DNA from: Salinivirgaceae bacterium
Lineage (GTDB): Bacteria; Bacteroidota; Bacteroidia; Bacteroidales; SZUA-534
Length of the DNA: 45,127 bases
Reading direction: 5' to 3'
NCBI GenBank assembly: GCA_016284875.1
Contig: JAEEPS010000019.1
Span: 1-45,127 of the forward strand
Positions within the stretch are counted from its first letter, which is position 1. Every line of letters begins with the position of its first letter. Below, piece by piece: positions 7,984 through 16,048 of the stretch. The position numbers and the translations under genes are program-made. The notes below the pieces were generated by a model. That model did not search any database. It had not been told where the DNA came from and saw only the letters and a program-made list of their open reading frames with translations.

Positions 7984-9195
7984 TCAAAACGCTGCAAGAA
8001 GCAGGTTGATGTCTTGCGACGACATTCCCAACTTATTGCCAATCACCTCGTTAGTCAAGATTCCATTATAGACGTATGCACCCGCTCTGACGCCGGCGTT
8101 TTCTTTTATCAACTGGTTGATGCCACCGGCCTCGCCAAGTTCAATAAGCACTTGTCCGAGAATGTTGCTCAGCACGTAAGTGGCTGTACGTGAAACTCTT
8201 GACGGGATATTTGGCACGCAATAGTGCACCACGCCGTGCTTCTCGTAAACCGGCGCGGCAAACGATGTCAGTTCCGATGTCTCGAAGCAGCCGCCCTGAG
8301 TCATGCACAAATCCACAATCACCGAGTGGCTTTTCATCTGGCTCACAGCATCTTCGCTGACAATGAAATCGCGCACACAGTTGTTCTCATATAGAGCGCC
8401 AATCACCACATCGGCCTGACGCATAGCCTTCAGAAGCACCAGCGGCTGAAGCACCGAAGTGAAAACGCGCACACCAAGCCTCTGCTGCAATTCGCGCAGG
8501 CGGTTGATCGACTTGTCGAAAACCTTCACCGAGGCACCAAGCCCCAAAGCAGTGCGGGCAGCGCACTCGGCAGCCGTTCCTGCTCCCAGCACCACCACAT
8601 CGGTTGGGCTGATTCCGCTGATTCCGCCCAGCATCTCGCCCTTGCCACCATGCTCGTCGCTGAGATATTCGGCGGCAATCAAAATCGATGTAGTACCCGA
8701 TATTTCACTGAAACTCTGCACAATAGGATAAGCCTCACAGTTTGCGTCCTTGAAAAATTCAAACCCGATGGCTGTGATTTTCAGTTCCTGAAGTTTCTCA
8801 ATGTACTGTCTGGGCTGCGTGTAGATGTCGTAACTGCTGAAAAGCACCTGGTGGCCTTTCATCAGGCTGAGTTCCTCCTCGTTGGGCGGTAAAACCTTGA
8901 CAATCACATCGCAAGCATAGATATTTGACTTGCAAGGCTCAATGATTGCACCCTGCTCGGCATATTTCTGGTCGGCAAAATGGGCCTTCTCTCCTGCCCC
9001 GGTCTCAATATACACATCGTGGCCCAGCCCCACCAAAAACCCGACGGCGTGCGGCGCCATGGCCACGCGGTTCTCGTTTTGCGCTGTCTCTTTTGCAACA
9101 GCAATACGCATTTTTTTACGCTTGCGCGACACTTCGAGTGTCTCTTCGCACGGCAGCAAATTAGCCTTGCCGAGCCCGTAATCAGGAATAGCCAT
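7984..9195 (-). CDS. ald: Alanine dehydrogenase
   Basis: This 403-residue member of the alanine dehydrogenase/PNT family catalyses NAD-dependent interconversion of alanine with pyruvate and ammonia. The N-terminal substrate domain carries ETAQNENRVAMAPHAV, which places the substrate-binding Arg, and VIVKVLPP with the conserved Lys. The dinucleotide fold shows VVVLGAGTAAECAA. The stretch VHYCVPNIPSRVSRTAT is the strongly conserved family signature. The N-terminus has about 28 residues (MAIPDYGLGKANLLP..ETLEVSRKRKK) before the usual family start; such an extension is common in Bacteroidota versions, so ATG 9195 is accepted. Length is otherwise normal. It is transcribed alone; no clear promoter or terminator was found. 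Confidence 0.9.
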   Translation of the reverse strand: MAIPDYGLGKANLLPCEETLEVSRKRKKMRIAVAKETAQNENRVAMAPHAVGFLVGLGHDVYIETGAGEKAHFADQKYAEQGAIIEPCKSNIYACDVIVKVLPPNEEELSLMKGHQVLFSSYDIYTQPRQYIEKLQELKITAIGFEFFKDANCEAYPIVQSFSEISGTTSILIAAEYLSDEHGGKGEMLGGISGISPTDVVVLGAGTAAECAARTALGLGASVKVFDKSINRLRELQQRLGVRVFTSVLQPLVLLKAMRQADVVIGALYENNCVRDFIVSEDAVSQMKSHSVIVDLCMTQGGCFETSELTSFAAPVYEKHGVVHYCVPNIPSRVSRTATYVLSNILGQVLIELGEAGGINQLIKENAGVRAGAYVYNGILTNEVIGNKLGMSSQDINLLLAAF

Positions 9196-9422
9196 ATCCT
9201 ATAAATATTTGTGGTGCAACATTATACGGTGCTGCACGATGTTCTTAAAAAGACAAAGCAAGGTAGGGTAATTTGGGCAAAATGGCAAAATCTGCCGCCA
9301 ATTGTTTTCAACAATGCAAACAACAATTGTGGCACACAAATTGTGGATACGTGAAATGATGAAAGCGCACACTTTTTTTGACAAAATGTGAAAATTACCG
9401 CCCAACGGCTGTAACATTATTG

Positions 9423-9430
9423 TAATTTTG
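9423..9430 (+). promoter_or_regulatory. Bacteroidota -7 promoter element for the LRR gene
   Basis: TAATTTTG matches TAnnTTTG exactly and lies 26 bp before the ATG at 9457, giving a short leader. No good -33 element was seen at the expected distance. Confidence 0.45.
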
Positions 9431-9456
9431 CGTATAGGGTTTGAAAGTGAGTTTGT

Positions 9457-9999
9457 ATGGAGAACTACGAGATTAAATATTTGATAGAAAGAGTTAAAAA
9501 TGCCAACTGCAAGCATCTCGACCTTTCGAACAAAGACATCACCGAACTTCCTGAAGAGATTGGCGAACTGACTGATGTTGAGACTCTCGACCTGAGTTTC
9601 AATCACATTTCAAAGTTGCCCGATTCCATTGCAAAAATGACCAACTTGAAAGAGTTGTTCCTGATGCGTAACTGCGTCACTGCGCTGCCTGAGAACATCG
9701 GCAAACTGCAGAACCTTAAATCGCTCGACGTGAGTTACAATCCGATCAAGACTCTGCCGTCGCAAATGGGCGATTTGGTGAATCTGCAAACTTTCGATGC
9801 AAGTTTCTGCCTGCTCCACTCAATACCGCCCGAGATGGTCAACCTGCAGAAAATCACTCGCATACATTTCGATGAGAACCCAATCGACTGCCCGCCGCTG
9901 AAGGTTATACGCCGTGGTTGGAACGCCATTAAATATTTCCTCACCGAGCGTGGAAAGGGAAACACCGAAACCACAACAACAGTTGTGACGATTCACTAA
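9457..9999 (+). CDS. Small leucine-rich repeat protein
   Basis: The 180 residues have no signal peptide or membrane segment and consist of about six 23-residue leucine-rich repeats of the LxxLxLSxNxIxxLPxxIxxL type (residues about 18-150), the pattern of Ras-suppressor-like and plant intracellular LRR proteins. A short helical cap (VIRRGWNAIKYFLTERG) and a Thr-rich tail end it. LRRs of this class bind other proteins, so a cytoplasmic scaffold or regulator role is likely, with no known partner. It has its own -7 element and its own terminator, hence a single-gene transcript. The repeats differ from the BspA-type LRRs of the large surface proteins in this window. Confidence 0.85.
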   Translation: MENYEIKYLIERVKNANCKHLDLSNKDITELPEEIGELTDVETLDLSFNHISKLPDSIAKMTNLKELFLMRNCVTALPENIGKLQNLKSLDVSYNPIKTLPSQMGDLVNLQTFDASFCLLHSIPPEMVNLQKITRIHFDENPIDCPPLKVIRRGWNAIKYFLTERGKGNTETTTTVVTIH

Positions 10000-10034
10000 T
10001 TGGCTGAAAATAGGTTTTTTGTGAACAAAATAGG

Positions 10035-10074
10035 AGCGCAACTCATGCTTGACATGTGGTTGCGCTATTTTTTT
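10035..10074 (+). terminator. Intrinsic terminator of the LRR gene
   Basis: AGCGCAAC (10035-10042) pairs with GTTGCGCT (10059-10066), with an inner CATG/CATG pairing, followed by ATTTTTTT. It touches the stop codon of the convergent tsaE gene (10073-10075) and may weakly serve both strands. Confidence 0.8.
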
Positions 10075-10483
10075 AGTCGATTTCCAAACTGCGGCTGTCG
10101 TCGTCGCCAACCGTCACCTTGACGGTTGTAAAATGCTCTGGCATAAGTTCTTCAATCTTCTCTGGCCACTCAACAAAGCAGTAGTCATCGCCAAAGAAAT
10201 AGTCCTCATAGCCAAGATTGTAGGCTTCCTCAAGATTTTTGATGCGGTAGAAATCGAAGTGAAAAATGCGACCGGCAGCCGAGTTATACTCGTTGATGAT
10301 TGCAAATGAAGGACTTGACACCGTGTCGGTGGTGCCAAGTTGCCCACACACAGCCTTGATGAAGGTTGTCTTGCCGGCACCCATCGGGCCATAGAACGCA
10401 AAATGCCGCTTGCCGCCCACTGCAGCGAGGAATTCTTTGGCTGCTGAGTCGATGTCGGATAGGTTGGATATTTTGATTATCAT
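10073..10483 (-). CDS. tsaE: tRNA threonylcarbamoyladenosine biosynthesis ATPase TsaE
   Basis: This 136-residue P-loop protein is the normal length for TsaE (YjeE). Walker A is GPMGAGKTT (residues 32-40, Lys38), followed by the family stretches TVSSPSFAIINEY and IFHFDFYRI, and FVEWPEKIEELMP near the C-terminus. TsaE hydrolyses ATP to drive TsaD/TsaB in making t6A37 on ANN-decoding tRNAs, an essential cytoplasmic modification. It lies downstream of rnhA-purN on the same strand but is separated from purN by 169 bp of intergenic repeats, so it may have a separate promoter; none was recognised. Confidence 0.92.
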   Translation of the reverse strand: MIIKISNLSDIDSAAKEFLAAVGGKRHFAFYGPMGAGKTTFIKAVCGQLGTTDTVSSPSFAIINEYNSAAGRIFHFDFYRIKNLEEAYNLGYEDYFFGDDYCFVEWPEKIEELMPEHFTTVKVTVGDDDSRSLEID

Positions 10484-10652
10484 TGGTTTAGGTGTTAGGT
10501 TTTGGGTGTTAGAAGTTTTAAGTTATAAGTCTTTTTGTTGAATCGGTGAATTGTATAATCGTCTAATCGATTGAACCGAAAATCAATTCACCGATTGACC
10601 GATTCACCAGTTCACCAAACGTCTGTTGTCCGTAGTCTGAAATCTGTTGTCT
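10484..10652. repeat. Intergenic repeat block with a 13-bp inverted repeat
   Basis: The space between tsaE and purN contains TTAGG-type strings (10486-10511), a 20-mer AGAAGTTTTAAGTTATAAGT (10511-10530) repeated exactly at 20605-20624, and an inverted repeat of AATCGGTGAATTG (10541-10553) with CAATTCACCGATT (10584-10596). Further partial copies of CGATTCACC and GTTCACC follow to about 10618. There is no coding potential. The hairpin might slow or end transcription after purN, but it lacks a T-tract. Confidence 0.75.
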
Positions 10653-11258
10653 TCAATTAATTGGCTCCACTGTTACAACTCGCTCAAAGTCGCGGCCAAG
10701 AATCAGATCTTCAATCACTTTCGGGTAGAATTTATATTCTAGCGCGTGCACTTTCTGCGCCACTTTCTCGGCGTTGTCAATCGGCTCGACGCGGATTTTT
10801 GCCTGAAAAACGGTTGTGCCCTGGTCGTAGTTGGTATCGATGGTGTGGATGGTGATGCCAGATTCTTTCTCGTGCGCCGCAACCACGGCCTCGTGAACCT
10901 TGTCGCCGTACATTCCCTTGCCACCAAACTTCGGCAAAAGCGACGGGTGGATGTTCAGAATCTTGCCATCGTACTCATTGACAATGCTTGCGGGCAGCAG
11001 AACCAGAAATCCTGCCAGAATAACCCAATCGGTTTTCAACTCGCGAAGCAGATTGAGCAGTTTGTCGGTGCCAACCATATCGGCGCGGCTCATCACATAC
11101 GACGGAATGCGCAGATATTTAGCGCGTTCCAACACGTAGGCATCGGCTTTGTTCGAGATAATTGCGGCAACCTCAACCGCATCGGAATGCGAGAAGTATT
11201 TCACTATGTTTTCGGCGTTCGAGCCTGAGCCCGAAGCCAGTATTGCAAGACGTATCAT
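10653..11258 (-). CDS. purN: Phosphoribosylglycinamide formyltransferase
   Basis: The 201-residue enzyme transfers a formyl group from 10-formyltetrahydrofolate to GAR in purine synthesis. The nucleotide loop is SGSGSNAENI (residues 9-18), and the catalytic residues are Asn102 and His104 in ILNIHPSLLPKF with Asp145 in DTNYDQGTTV. Length is normal for PurN. Its ATG (11258-11256) overlaps the TGA of rnhA (11257-11255) as ATGA, indicating translational coupling. It is therefore expressed from the rnhA promoter. One-carbon context: folA lies about 3 kb upstream on the same strand but behind a terminator. Confidence 0.95.
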   Translation of the reverse strand: MIRLAILASGSGSNAENIVKYFSHSDAVEVAAIISNKADAYVLERAKYLRIPSYVMSRADMVGTDKLLNLLRELKTDWVILAGFLVLLPASIVNEYDGKILNIHPSLLPKFGGKGMYGDKVHEAVVAAHEKESGITIHTIDTNYDQGTTVFQAKIRVEPIDNAEKVAQKVHALEYKFYPKVIEDLILGRDFERVVTVEPIN

Positions 11259-11731
11259 ATTGTTAAAGAATTGTCATTCTGTTGGTTTTCGTAACCTTCG
11301 TCAATCAGTGTGGGCGCAGCCGATGAGGCAACTGCCAGTTGGTCGCAGCGCTCATTGAGCGGAATGCCATCGTGGCCTTTAACCCATTGGAACACAACGC
11401 GGTGCCTATTGTAAACGCGCCAGAAGCGCATCCACAGGTCGGGGTTTTTCTTGCCCTTGAAGCCTTTCTGTATCCAGCCTTCGAGCCAGTGTTTCTCAAC
11501 GGCGTCAACCACATAGCGCGAGTCAGAATAAATCAGCACATCGCAGCCATCTGTTTTCAGTGCCTCCAGACCTTTGATGACGGCCAGCAACTCCATTCGA
11601 TTGTTCGTCGTGAGGCGGAACCCCTCCGACAACTCCTTGCGGTGCGGTCCGCAGGTGAGCACAACGCCATAGCCACCCGGTCCGGGATTGCCTGAAGCGG
11701 CGCCATCGGTATAGATTACAATCTGCTGCAT
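11255..11731 (-). CDS. rnhA: Ribonuclease HI
   Basis: The enzyme cleaves RNA in RNA-DNA hybrids. From the chosen start (ATG 11731, 158 residues) the catalytic carboxylates are Asp9 (YTDGAASGNPGPGG), Glu47 (NNRMELLA), Asp70 (YSDSRYV) and Asp130 (NERCDQLA), with His120 in the flexible loop (VKGHDG). All required residues are present. An ATG at 11752 would add seven residues but lies inside the -7 promoter element at 11750-11757, so the internal start is preferred. After the catalytic core is a short polar tail (IDEGYENQQNDNSLTI). It forms a two-gene unit with purN through a 4-bp overlap; no obvious functional link joins the two products. Confidence 0.95.
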   Translation of the reverse strand: MQQIVIYTDGAASGNPGPGGYGVVLTCGPHRKELSEGFRLTTNNRMELLAVIKGLEALKTDGCDVLIYSDSRYVVDAVEKHWLEGWIQKGFKGKKNPDLWMRFWRVYNRHRVVFQWVKGHDGIPLNERCDQLAVASSAAPTLIDEGYENQQNDNSLTI

Positions 11732-11749
11732 CGGTCTGTTTTTGCGGCG

Positions 11750-11757
11750 CAAAGATA
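11750..11757 (-). promoter_or_regulatory. -7 promoter element for rnhA-purN
   Basis: On the minus strand the sequence reads TATCTTTG, an exact match to TAnnTTTG, 18 bp before the rnhA ATG at 11731. It follows a terminator, so rnhA-purN is a separate transcription unit. No -33 element at the right spacing was identified. Confidence 0.6.
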
Positions 11758-11811
11758 AACGGAAATTTCAAACCGCAGATTAGATATATGTCTGCCAATT
11801 TTCAAGTTAAG

Positions 11812-11846
11812 GCACAAAAAAAGGCGACACTCGCGCATCGCCTTTT
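11812..11846 (-). terminator. Intrinsic terminator of the EF-hand membrane protein gene
   Basis: AAAAGGCGA (11819-11827) and TCGCCTTTT (11838-11846) form a 9-bp stem with a 10-nt loop, followed on the minus strand by a run of T residues. It lies 20 bp after the stop at 11867. Confidence 0.85.
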
Positions 11847-11866
11847 AATTTTAACCGATTGACGTA

Positions 11867-14101
11867 TTACTCTGCAGACGTGGTGTCGGCGCAAGCAGCC
11901 GGTGCTTCTGCGGCAGCCGGTGCGGCAGCAGTGCTCGCCGCAACATTCTCGGTGCACTCTTTCTTGCCAAACGGCAAGCCGAAGCGTTCCAACTTGTTGG
12001 TGAAATAGAGTCCGGCAAAGATTGCTGCAAGCAGAATGACTATCCAAAAGATTCTCTTCCAAACAACACCCTTTTCGGCAAACGGATCTTTCACTCTCAC
12101 CTTCGGATATTTGGCAATTTTGGTCAGAGTGGCGCCGAAGATGATGTTCACCAAAATATCGGCGTTCACTGCCCAGCCATTGGCGTTGAGCACCTGCGCC
12201 AGATTGCGTTTGCGCAGTTTGAGCCATGCCATAATCATCGACGGACCAGAAATGACAACTATAATTCCCAATAGAATAGCAAGATACTGATACCATGTAA
12301 ATCCTTCGAGACCTTTAGCCACGCTCACACAAGCCGAGCCCAACATTCCCAAAGCCATACCAAAAGCGGCGAAGATACCAGCGAATTTGGCGATGTCGAA
12401 AGGCGGTTTCACTGCCGGTTTTTCGCCGTCGGCGGGCACTTTGGCCTCCGACAGTTTGGCGGTTGTGTCCTCCATCATTTTGGCGTCTTTTTCGGCAGCA
12501 CGCTTGTTAATCATGTTTTCAATCCAAACCGAAATGCGGCGGTAAGGCGACCAGAACGCCTGGCGGATGCTTATCGGGTTATCGATGATTTTGGTTACAG
12601 TAGCGTCCCAGTCGAGTCCGCTGCGGTCGTAGAAAATGGCGTTTTTACCCACCGTCAGGTTGTTCACTTCGCCGTTGGTCATCACGGCCACAATCTTCAT
12701 TGTGTCGTTGTTTCGCTTCGAGCGGCAGTCGCAGTAAATCAGGAACATGCCGCTGAAACTTGCCATTGCTGCGTGCTTGTCCATGTCGCTCACCTTGAGG
12801 CAGAGGTCGCAACTGCGCTGGTCGATGTAGAGCGTTCCTGCCTGGAAAATGGCCATTGTGTCAGAACCCTTCGTGTAGAAATCGTTCAGTGTCACAAAGT
12901 TTTTGAGCATTGTGTAGAAGTCGCGGCACATGTGGAGCAGTTTGTCCACCTCGTGAATAGCGTTGGCCTCCGATTCCAAAGCCTTGTCCTGCTCGACAAG
13001 TGCCAAAAGTTCGGCTTTGCGGTTGTCGGCCAATATCTTGCTGACAGTGTCGACGCCCAACTCCTCAACAACGCCGCCTTTTTGTGCGGCCAGCCAGGCG
13101 ATGTATGGCGCCAGTTTATCGCCGATGCTCTTCCAATCGGCTTCGCTGATGGCTTTCTTTTTGGCAAAATCGGCTTTGAAACAAGTGTTTATGAGCACAC
13201 TGAACTGGGCTTGCCAAGCGGGGTTGATATTGCGGATGTCGAGCGACAGCAAACCATCGTCGGCGATGCAGGCCAGCGGATAGGCCGTAATTTCCTCGGT
13301 TCCGGCAGCCAAAACCTTGCTGCTGATAGCGGCGAACTGCTCAGCCGACACATTGAGCGCGGCTGTTGCATTGCTGTCGAAAGCCGACAGTTTGCAGCGC
13401 ATAAAGTAGTCGGTAACTTTCTCGTTAAGAGCCTGATAGTTGGCGACAACGGCTGCAGTGTCATCGCCGTAAGGCATGGTCGATTGAGCCAGCCAGGCCG
13501 TCCAATCGGTGCAGTTGGTGTAGAAGGCTTCAATTTTCTCAGCGTCAACACCATCAACTCCACTGCGGTCGGGCAGAGCACCCATGGTTTTGATGCAAGC
13601 CTCAATGGTGGCTTTCAGATCGGTGTCGTCGGTTGAATCGGCAGTGATTATGCCATCGCCGTTGAAGCGCGTTTTTGAGAAAATGGCAATGCTGTCGGCC
13701 GTATTCTCAACGGTTATAGTATTGTCTTTCAGTCCTAAATTCTCAATTATGCGTTTTGCCGAAGCATACACGCGCTTGCCGTCTTCTGTTTCCTGATTGA
13801 TGTCGTCGAGAGTGATTGTGCCAGTCTGCTTCAAAAGCAAATTATTGTCTTTCAGCACTGAAGTCAGCCATTCCGATGCCTTGACAACCTCCTGAACGCG
13901 GATTTTTCCGTCGTTGTCGGTGTCGAGCATCTCAAGAGACTTCGCGTCAAGTTCGAGACCTTTGATAGGGCAACTCAAAACTGTCCAAAGTTTCTGGTCG
14001 AGTTCGGCCAGGTGCGCAATGTCCTCACCGCTTTTGATGCACACGCGGGGAACACCACCAATGTTGGCAAATTGCCATTTATAGCCTTTACGTTTCTCCA
14101 T
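11867..14101 (-). CDS. EF-hand membrane protein of unknown function
   Basis: The 744 residues begin without a signal peptide. Residues 60-71 (DTDNDGKIRVQE) form a canonical calcium-binding EF-hand loop with all ligand positions filled; a second, partial loop is in RFNGDGIITADSTDD near residue 145. The middle (about 180-570) is mainly soluble and helical, with Cys-containing strands around FLIYCDCRSKRNN. Three hydrophobic segments follow (about 573-595, 604-627 and 679-701), then an Ala/Pro-rich tail containing two Cys. A large N-terminal soluble domain anchored by C-terminal helices is thus predicted. I recall similar conserved hypothetical proteins in Bacteroidota but know no function. The gene is a single unit bounded by a terminator. 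It could be a calcium-responsive membrane regulator; that is a guess. Confidence 0.7.
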   Translation of the reverse strand: MEKRKGYKWQFANIGGVPRVCIKSGEDIAHLAELDQKLWTVLSCPIKGLELDAKSLEMLDTDNDGKIRVQEVVKASEWLTSVLKDNNLLLKQTGTITLDDINQETEDGKRVYASAKRIIENLGLKDNTITVENTADSIAIFSKTRFNGDGIITADSTDDTDLKATIEACIKTMGALPDRSGVDGVDAEKIEAFYTNCTDWTAWLAQSTMPYGDDTAAVVANYQALNEKVTDYFMRCKLSAFDSNATAALNVSAEQFAAISSKVLAAGTEEITAYPLACIADDGLLSLDIRNINPAWQAQFSVLINTCFKADFAKKKAISEADWKSIGDKLAPYIAWLAAQKGGVVEELGVDTVSKILADNRKAELLALVEQDKALESEANAIHEVDKLLHMCRDFYTMLKNFVTLNDFYTKGSDTMAIFQAGTLYIDQRSCDLCLKVSDMDKHAAMASFSGMFLIYCDCRSKRNNDTMKIVAVMTNGEVNNLTVGKNAIFYDRSGLDWDATVTKIIDNPISIRQAFWSPYRRISVWIENMINKRAAEKDAKMMEDTTAKLSEAKVPADGEKPAVKPPFDIAKFAGIFAAFGMALGMLGSACVSVAKGLEGFTWYQYLAILLGIIVVISGPSMIMAWLKLRKRNLAQVLNANGWAVNADILVNIIFGATLTKIAKYPKVRVKDPFAEKGVVWKRIFWIVILLAAIFAGLYFTNKLERFGLPFGKKECTENVAASTAAAPAAAEAPAACADTTSAE

Positions 14102-14218
14102 TTCAGTAAAATTTAACGTGCCAATTTACACAAAATAAGTATGCAGTGTTAAAAAAAAGCCTACGCCGATTTTTGGGCAGCAATGCATTAAACGATTACC
14201 CAATTTTCCTACTCAACT

Positions 14219-14722
14219 TTATGAAACAATCTTTTCCAAAGTCAAATAGGTATATTTGAAATCAGTTTTTGCATCATCTTCAATATCAACACGTTCCAAC
14301 TCACGCCACTGACTAAAATCGATTTCGGGGAAGAAGGTGTCGGCCTCGAAACGCTTGTGAATCAGCGTCAGATAGAGGCGCGTGGCCAATGGGAACATCT
14401 GGCGGTAGATGCTTGCACCGCCAATCACAAACGACTCATCGGCATCGGGAAGCAAGGCCACCGCTTCGTCGATTGAGCGAGCCAGCACAGCACCTTCAAA
14501 TTCCGCACCCGTGCGGCTGGTAATCACTATGTTCCGGCGGTCGGGCAGCGGACGCTTGGGCAGCGAAAACCAAGTGTTGCTCCCCATCAGAATGGTGTGG
14601 CCGGTGGTAATGGCCTTAAACCGTTTCAAGTCGGCAGGAATATATGCCAAAAGATTGTTTTTCAATCCGATGCCGCCATTCTCATCAATGGCAACAATCA
14701 TCGAAATCTGCTTGTCAGTCAT
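14219..14722 (-). CDS. folA: Dihydrofolate reductase
   Basis: The 167-residue enzyme reduces dihydrofolate to tetrahydrofolate with NADPH. Recognisable features are SMIVAIDENGGIGLKNNL, IPADLKRFK with the catalytic Asp31, HTILMGSNTWFSLP, RRNIVITS and FVIGGASIYRQMFP. The substrate-binding Asp is present, but the Trp that usually comes shortly before it (as in MPWNLPADL) is replaced; the sequence there is LLAYIPADL. An upstream in-frame ATG at 14782 would add a hydrophobic 20-residue stretch unlike any DHFR, so ATG 14722 is chosen. thyA, the common neighbour, is not in the window. No clear promoter or terminator was found. Confidence 0.93.
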   Translation of the reverse strand: MTDKQISMIVAIDENGGIGLKNNLLAYIPADLKRFKAITTGHTILMGSNTWFSLPKRPLPDRRNIVITSRTGAEFEGAVLARSIDEAVALLPDADESFVIGGASIYRQMFPLATRLYLTLIHKRFEADTFFPEIDFSQWRELERVDIEDDAKTDFKYTYLTLEKIVS

Positions 14723-14897
14723 ACATAATATAATTACTGCAAGGTATAAAAAAGATGCATCGCTGTCGGCAAAAAAGAGCACGGATTTGGCTAATGGAAC
14801 TGGCGCTTTTGATTTTAAATGCTATCTGATTCATAGATATTCACTTACAATCTTATCAATTTTGACAGAAAAATGTGAGGCGGGAAAGAATTTAAAG

Positions 14898-14905
14898 TAT
14901 TTTTG
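14898..14905 (+). promoter_or_regulatory. -7 promoter element for the glycan gene block
   Basis: TATTTTTG matches TAnnTTTG exactly. It lies 46 bp before the preferred start at 14952 and only 10 bp before the alternative ATG at 14916, which supports the downstream start. Confidence 0.5.
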
Positions 14906-14951
14906 ACGTGTAATAATGCTAAAAGAGTCTAATTGGTTCAAAGACAAATAT

Positions 14952-16046
14952 ATGCACATAACAATAATAGCCGGCGCACGGCCTAACTTCATAAAAATCA
15001 GTCCGATTATCAACGAAATTCGAAAAAAACAATCGGAAGGCGTTGATATTCAGTACAGTCTGGTACACACGGGGCAGCATTACGACAAGGTGATGAGTGG
15101 CTTGTTTTTTGAGGAATTGAACATTCCCGAGCCCGATGTGAATCTGGCTGCCGGCGGCGGCTCACAGGCAGAGCAGACGGCTTCGATAATGGTCGCTTTC
15201 GAGAAATACTTGGCGCAACACCCAACCGATATGGTTATGGTTGTGGGCGATGTGACTTCAACAATGGCGTGCGCGATTGTGGCAAAAAAAATGTGCATTC
15301 CGCTTGCGCACGTCGAGGCTGGCATCCGTTCGTTCGATATGACAATGCCGGAAGAGGTGAATCGAATTGTAACCGACAGTCTGTCAGACTATTACTTTAT
15401 CACATCGGCATACGCAAAAGAGAATCTGAAAAAATGCGGCGTGCCCGATGAAAAAGTGTTTTTTGTTGGCAATGTTATGATTGACAGCCTTTTGACAAAT
15501 CTTCCACGACTGCATAAACCCAACGAATTCGACCAACTCAACCTGAAAGAGAAAGAATACATTGTGCTGACCCTTCATCGTCCTAATAATGTGGACGATA
15601 CGGACAACCTTTTGACAATGCTCCGAACCATCGACAGCAATGTCGGCAACGTGCAGGTTGTTTTCCCGATTCACCCGCGCACCAAACAAAAACTTGACGG
15701 CATCGACTGCAGTTTTCCCAACATCCGATTCGTCTCGCCAATGGGCTATCTTGAGTTCATTTACCTTGTAAAGAATTCATTAGCAGTGATTACCGACTCG
15801 GGCGGCATAACCGAAGAAACCACCATCTTGCGAGTCCCATGCCTAACGCTGCGCGACAACACCGAACGCCCGGAAACATGCGCCATAGGAACCAACGAAC
15901 TGATTGGCACAAATCCGCAAAATCTAATTCCTGCGTTGAAAAAACTGTTTTCGGGGCAATGGAAAACTGGCGGCACGCCTGAACTATGGGACGGCCATAC
16001 TGCCGAACGCATTGTAAATGTTATTGTTGAATTTAAAACGAAATAG
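14952..16046 (+). CDS. UDP-sugar 2-epimerase, non-hydrolysing (WecB/WbpI family)
   Basis: The 364-residue enzyme inverts C2 of a UDP-N-acetyl hexosamine. The N-terminus MHITIIAGARPNFIKISPI, VHTGQHYDKVMS, HVEAGIRSFD, MPEEVNRIVTD, LTLHRPNNVDD and ITDSGGITEET are family motifs. The combination of FFEELNIPEPD with a GGGSQAEQTA loop looks to me closer to the WbpI subgroup (UDP-GlcNAc3NAcA epimerase) than to plain WecB, but this is a judgement by eye. ATG 14916 would add 12 residues before the Rossmann start and lies almost on the promoter; 14952 fits better. The next gene starts 2 bp after the stop, so both are co-transcribed. Product sugar: a ManNAc-type residue for surface polysaccharide. Confidence 0.88.
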   Translation: MHITIIAGARPNFIKISPIINEIRKKQSEGVDIQYSLVHTGQHYDKVMSGLFFEELNIPEPDVNLAAGGGSQAEQTASIMVAFEKYLAQHPTDMVMVVGDVTSTMACAIVAKKMCIPLAHVEAGIRSFDMTMPEEVNRIVTDSLSDYYFITSAYAKENLKKCGVPDEKVFFVGNVMIDSLLTNLPRLHKPNEFDQLNLKEKEYIVLTLHRPNNVDDTDNLLTMLRTIDSNVGNVQVVFPIHPRTKQKLDGIDCSFPNIRFVSPMGYLEFIYLVKNSLAVITDSGGITEETTILRVPCLTLRDNTERPETCAIGTNELIGTNPQNLIPALKKLFSGQWKTGGTPELWDGHTAERIVNVIVEFKTK

Positions 16047-16048
16047 AT

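Noticed and set aside
12773..13636. 287-codon plus-strand frame opposite the EF-hand protein
   Set aside because: It is antisense to a frame with an EF-hand and membrane helices; no recognisable domain.
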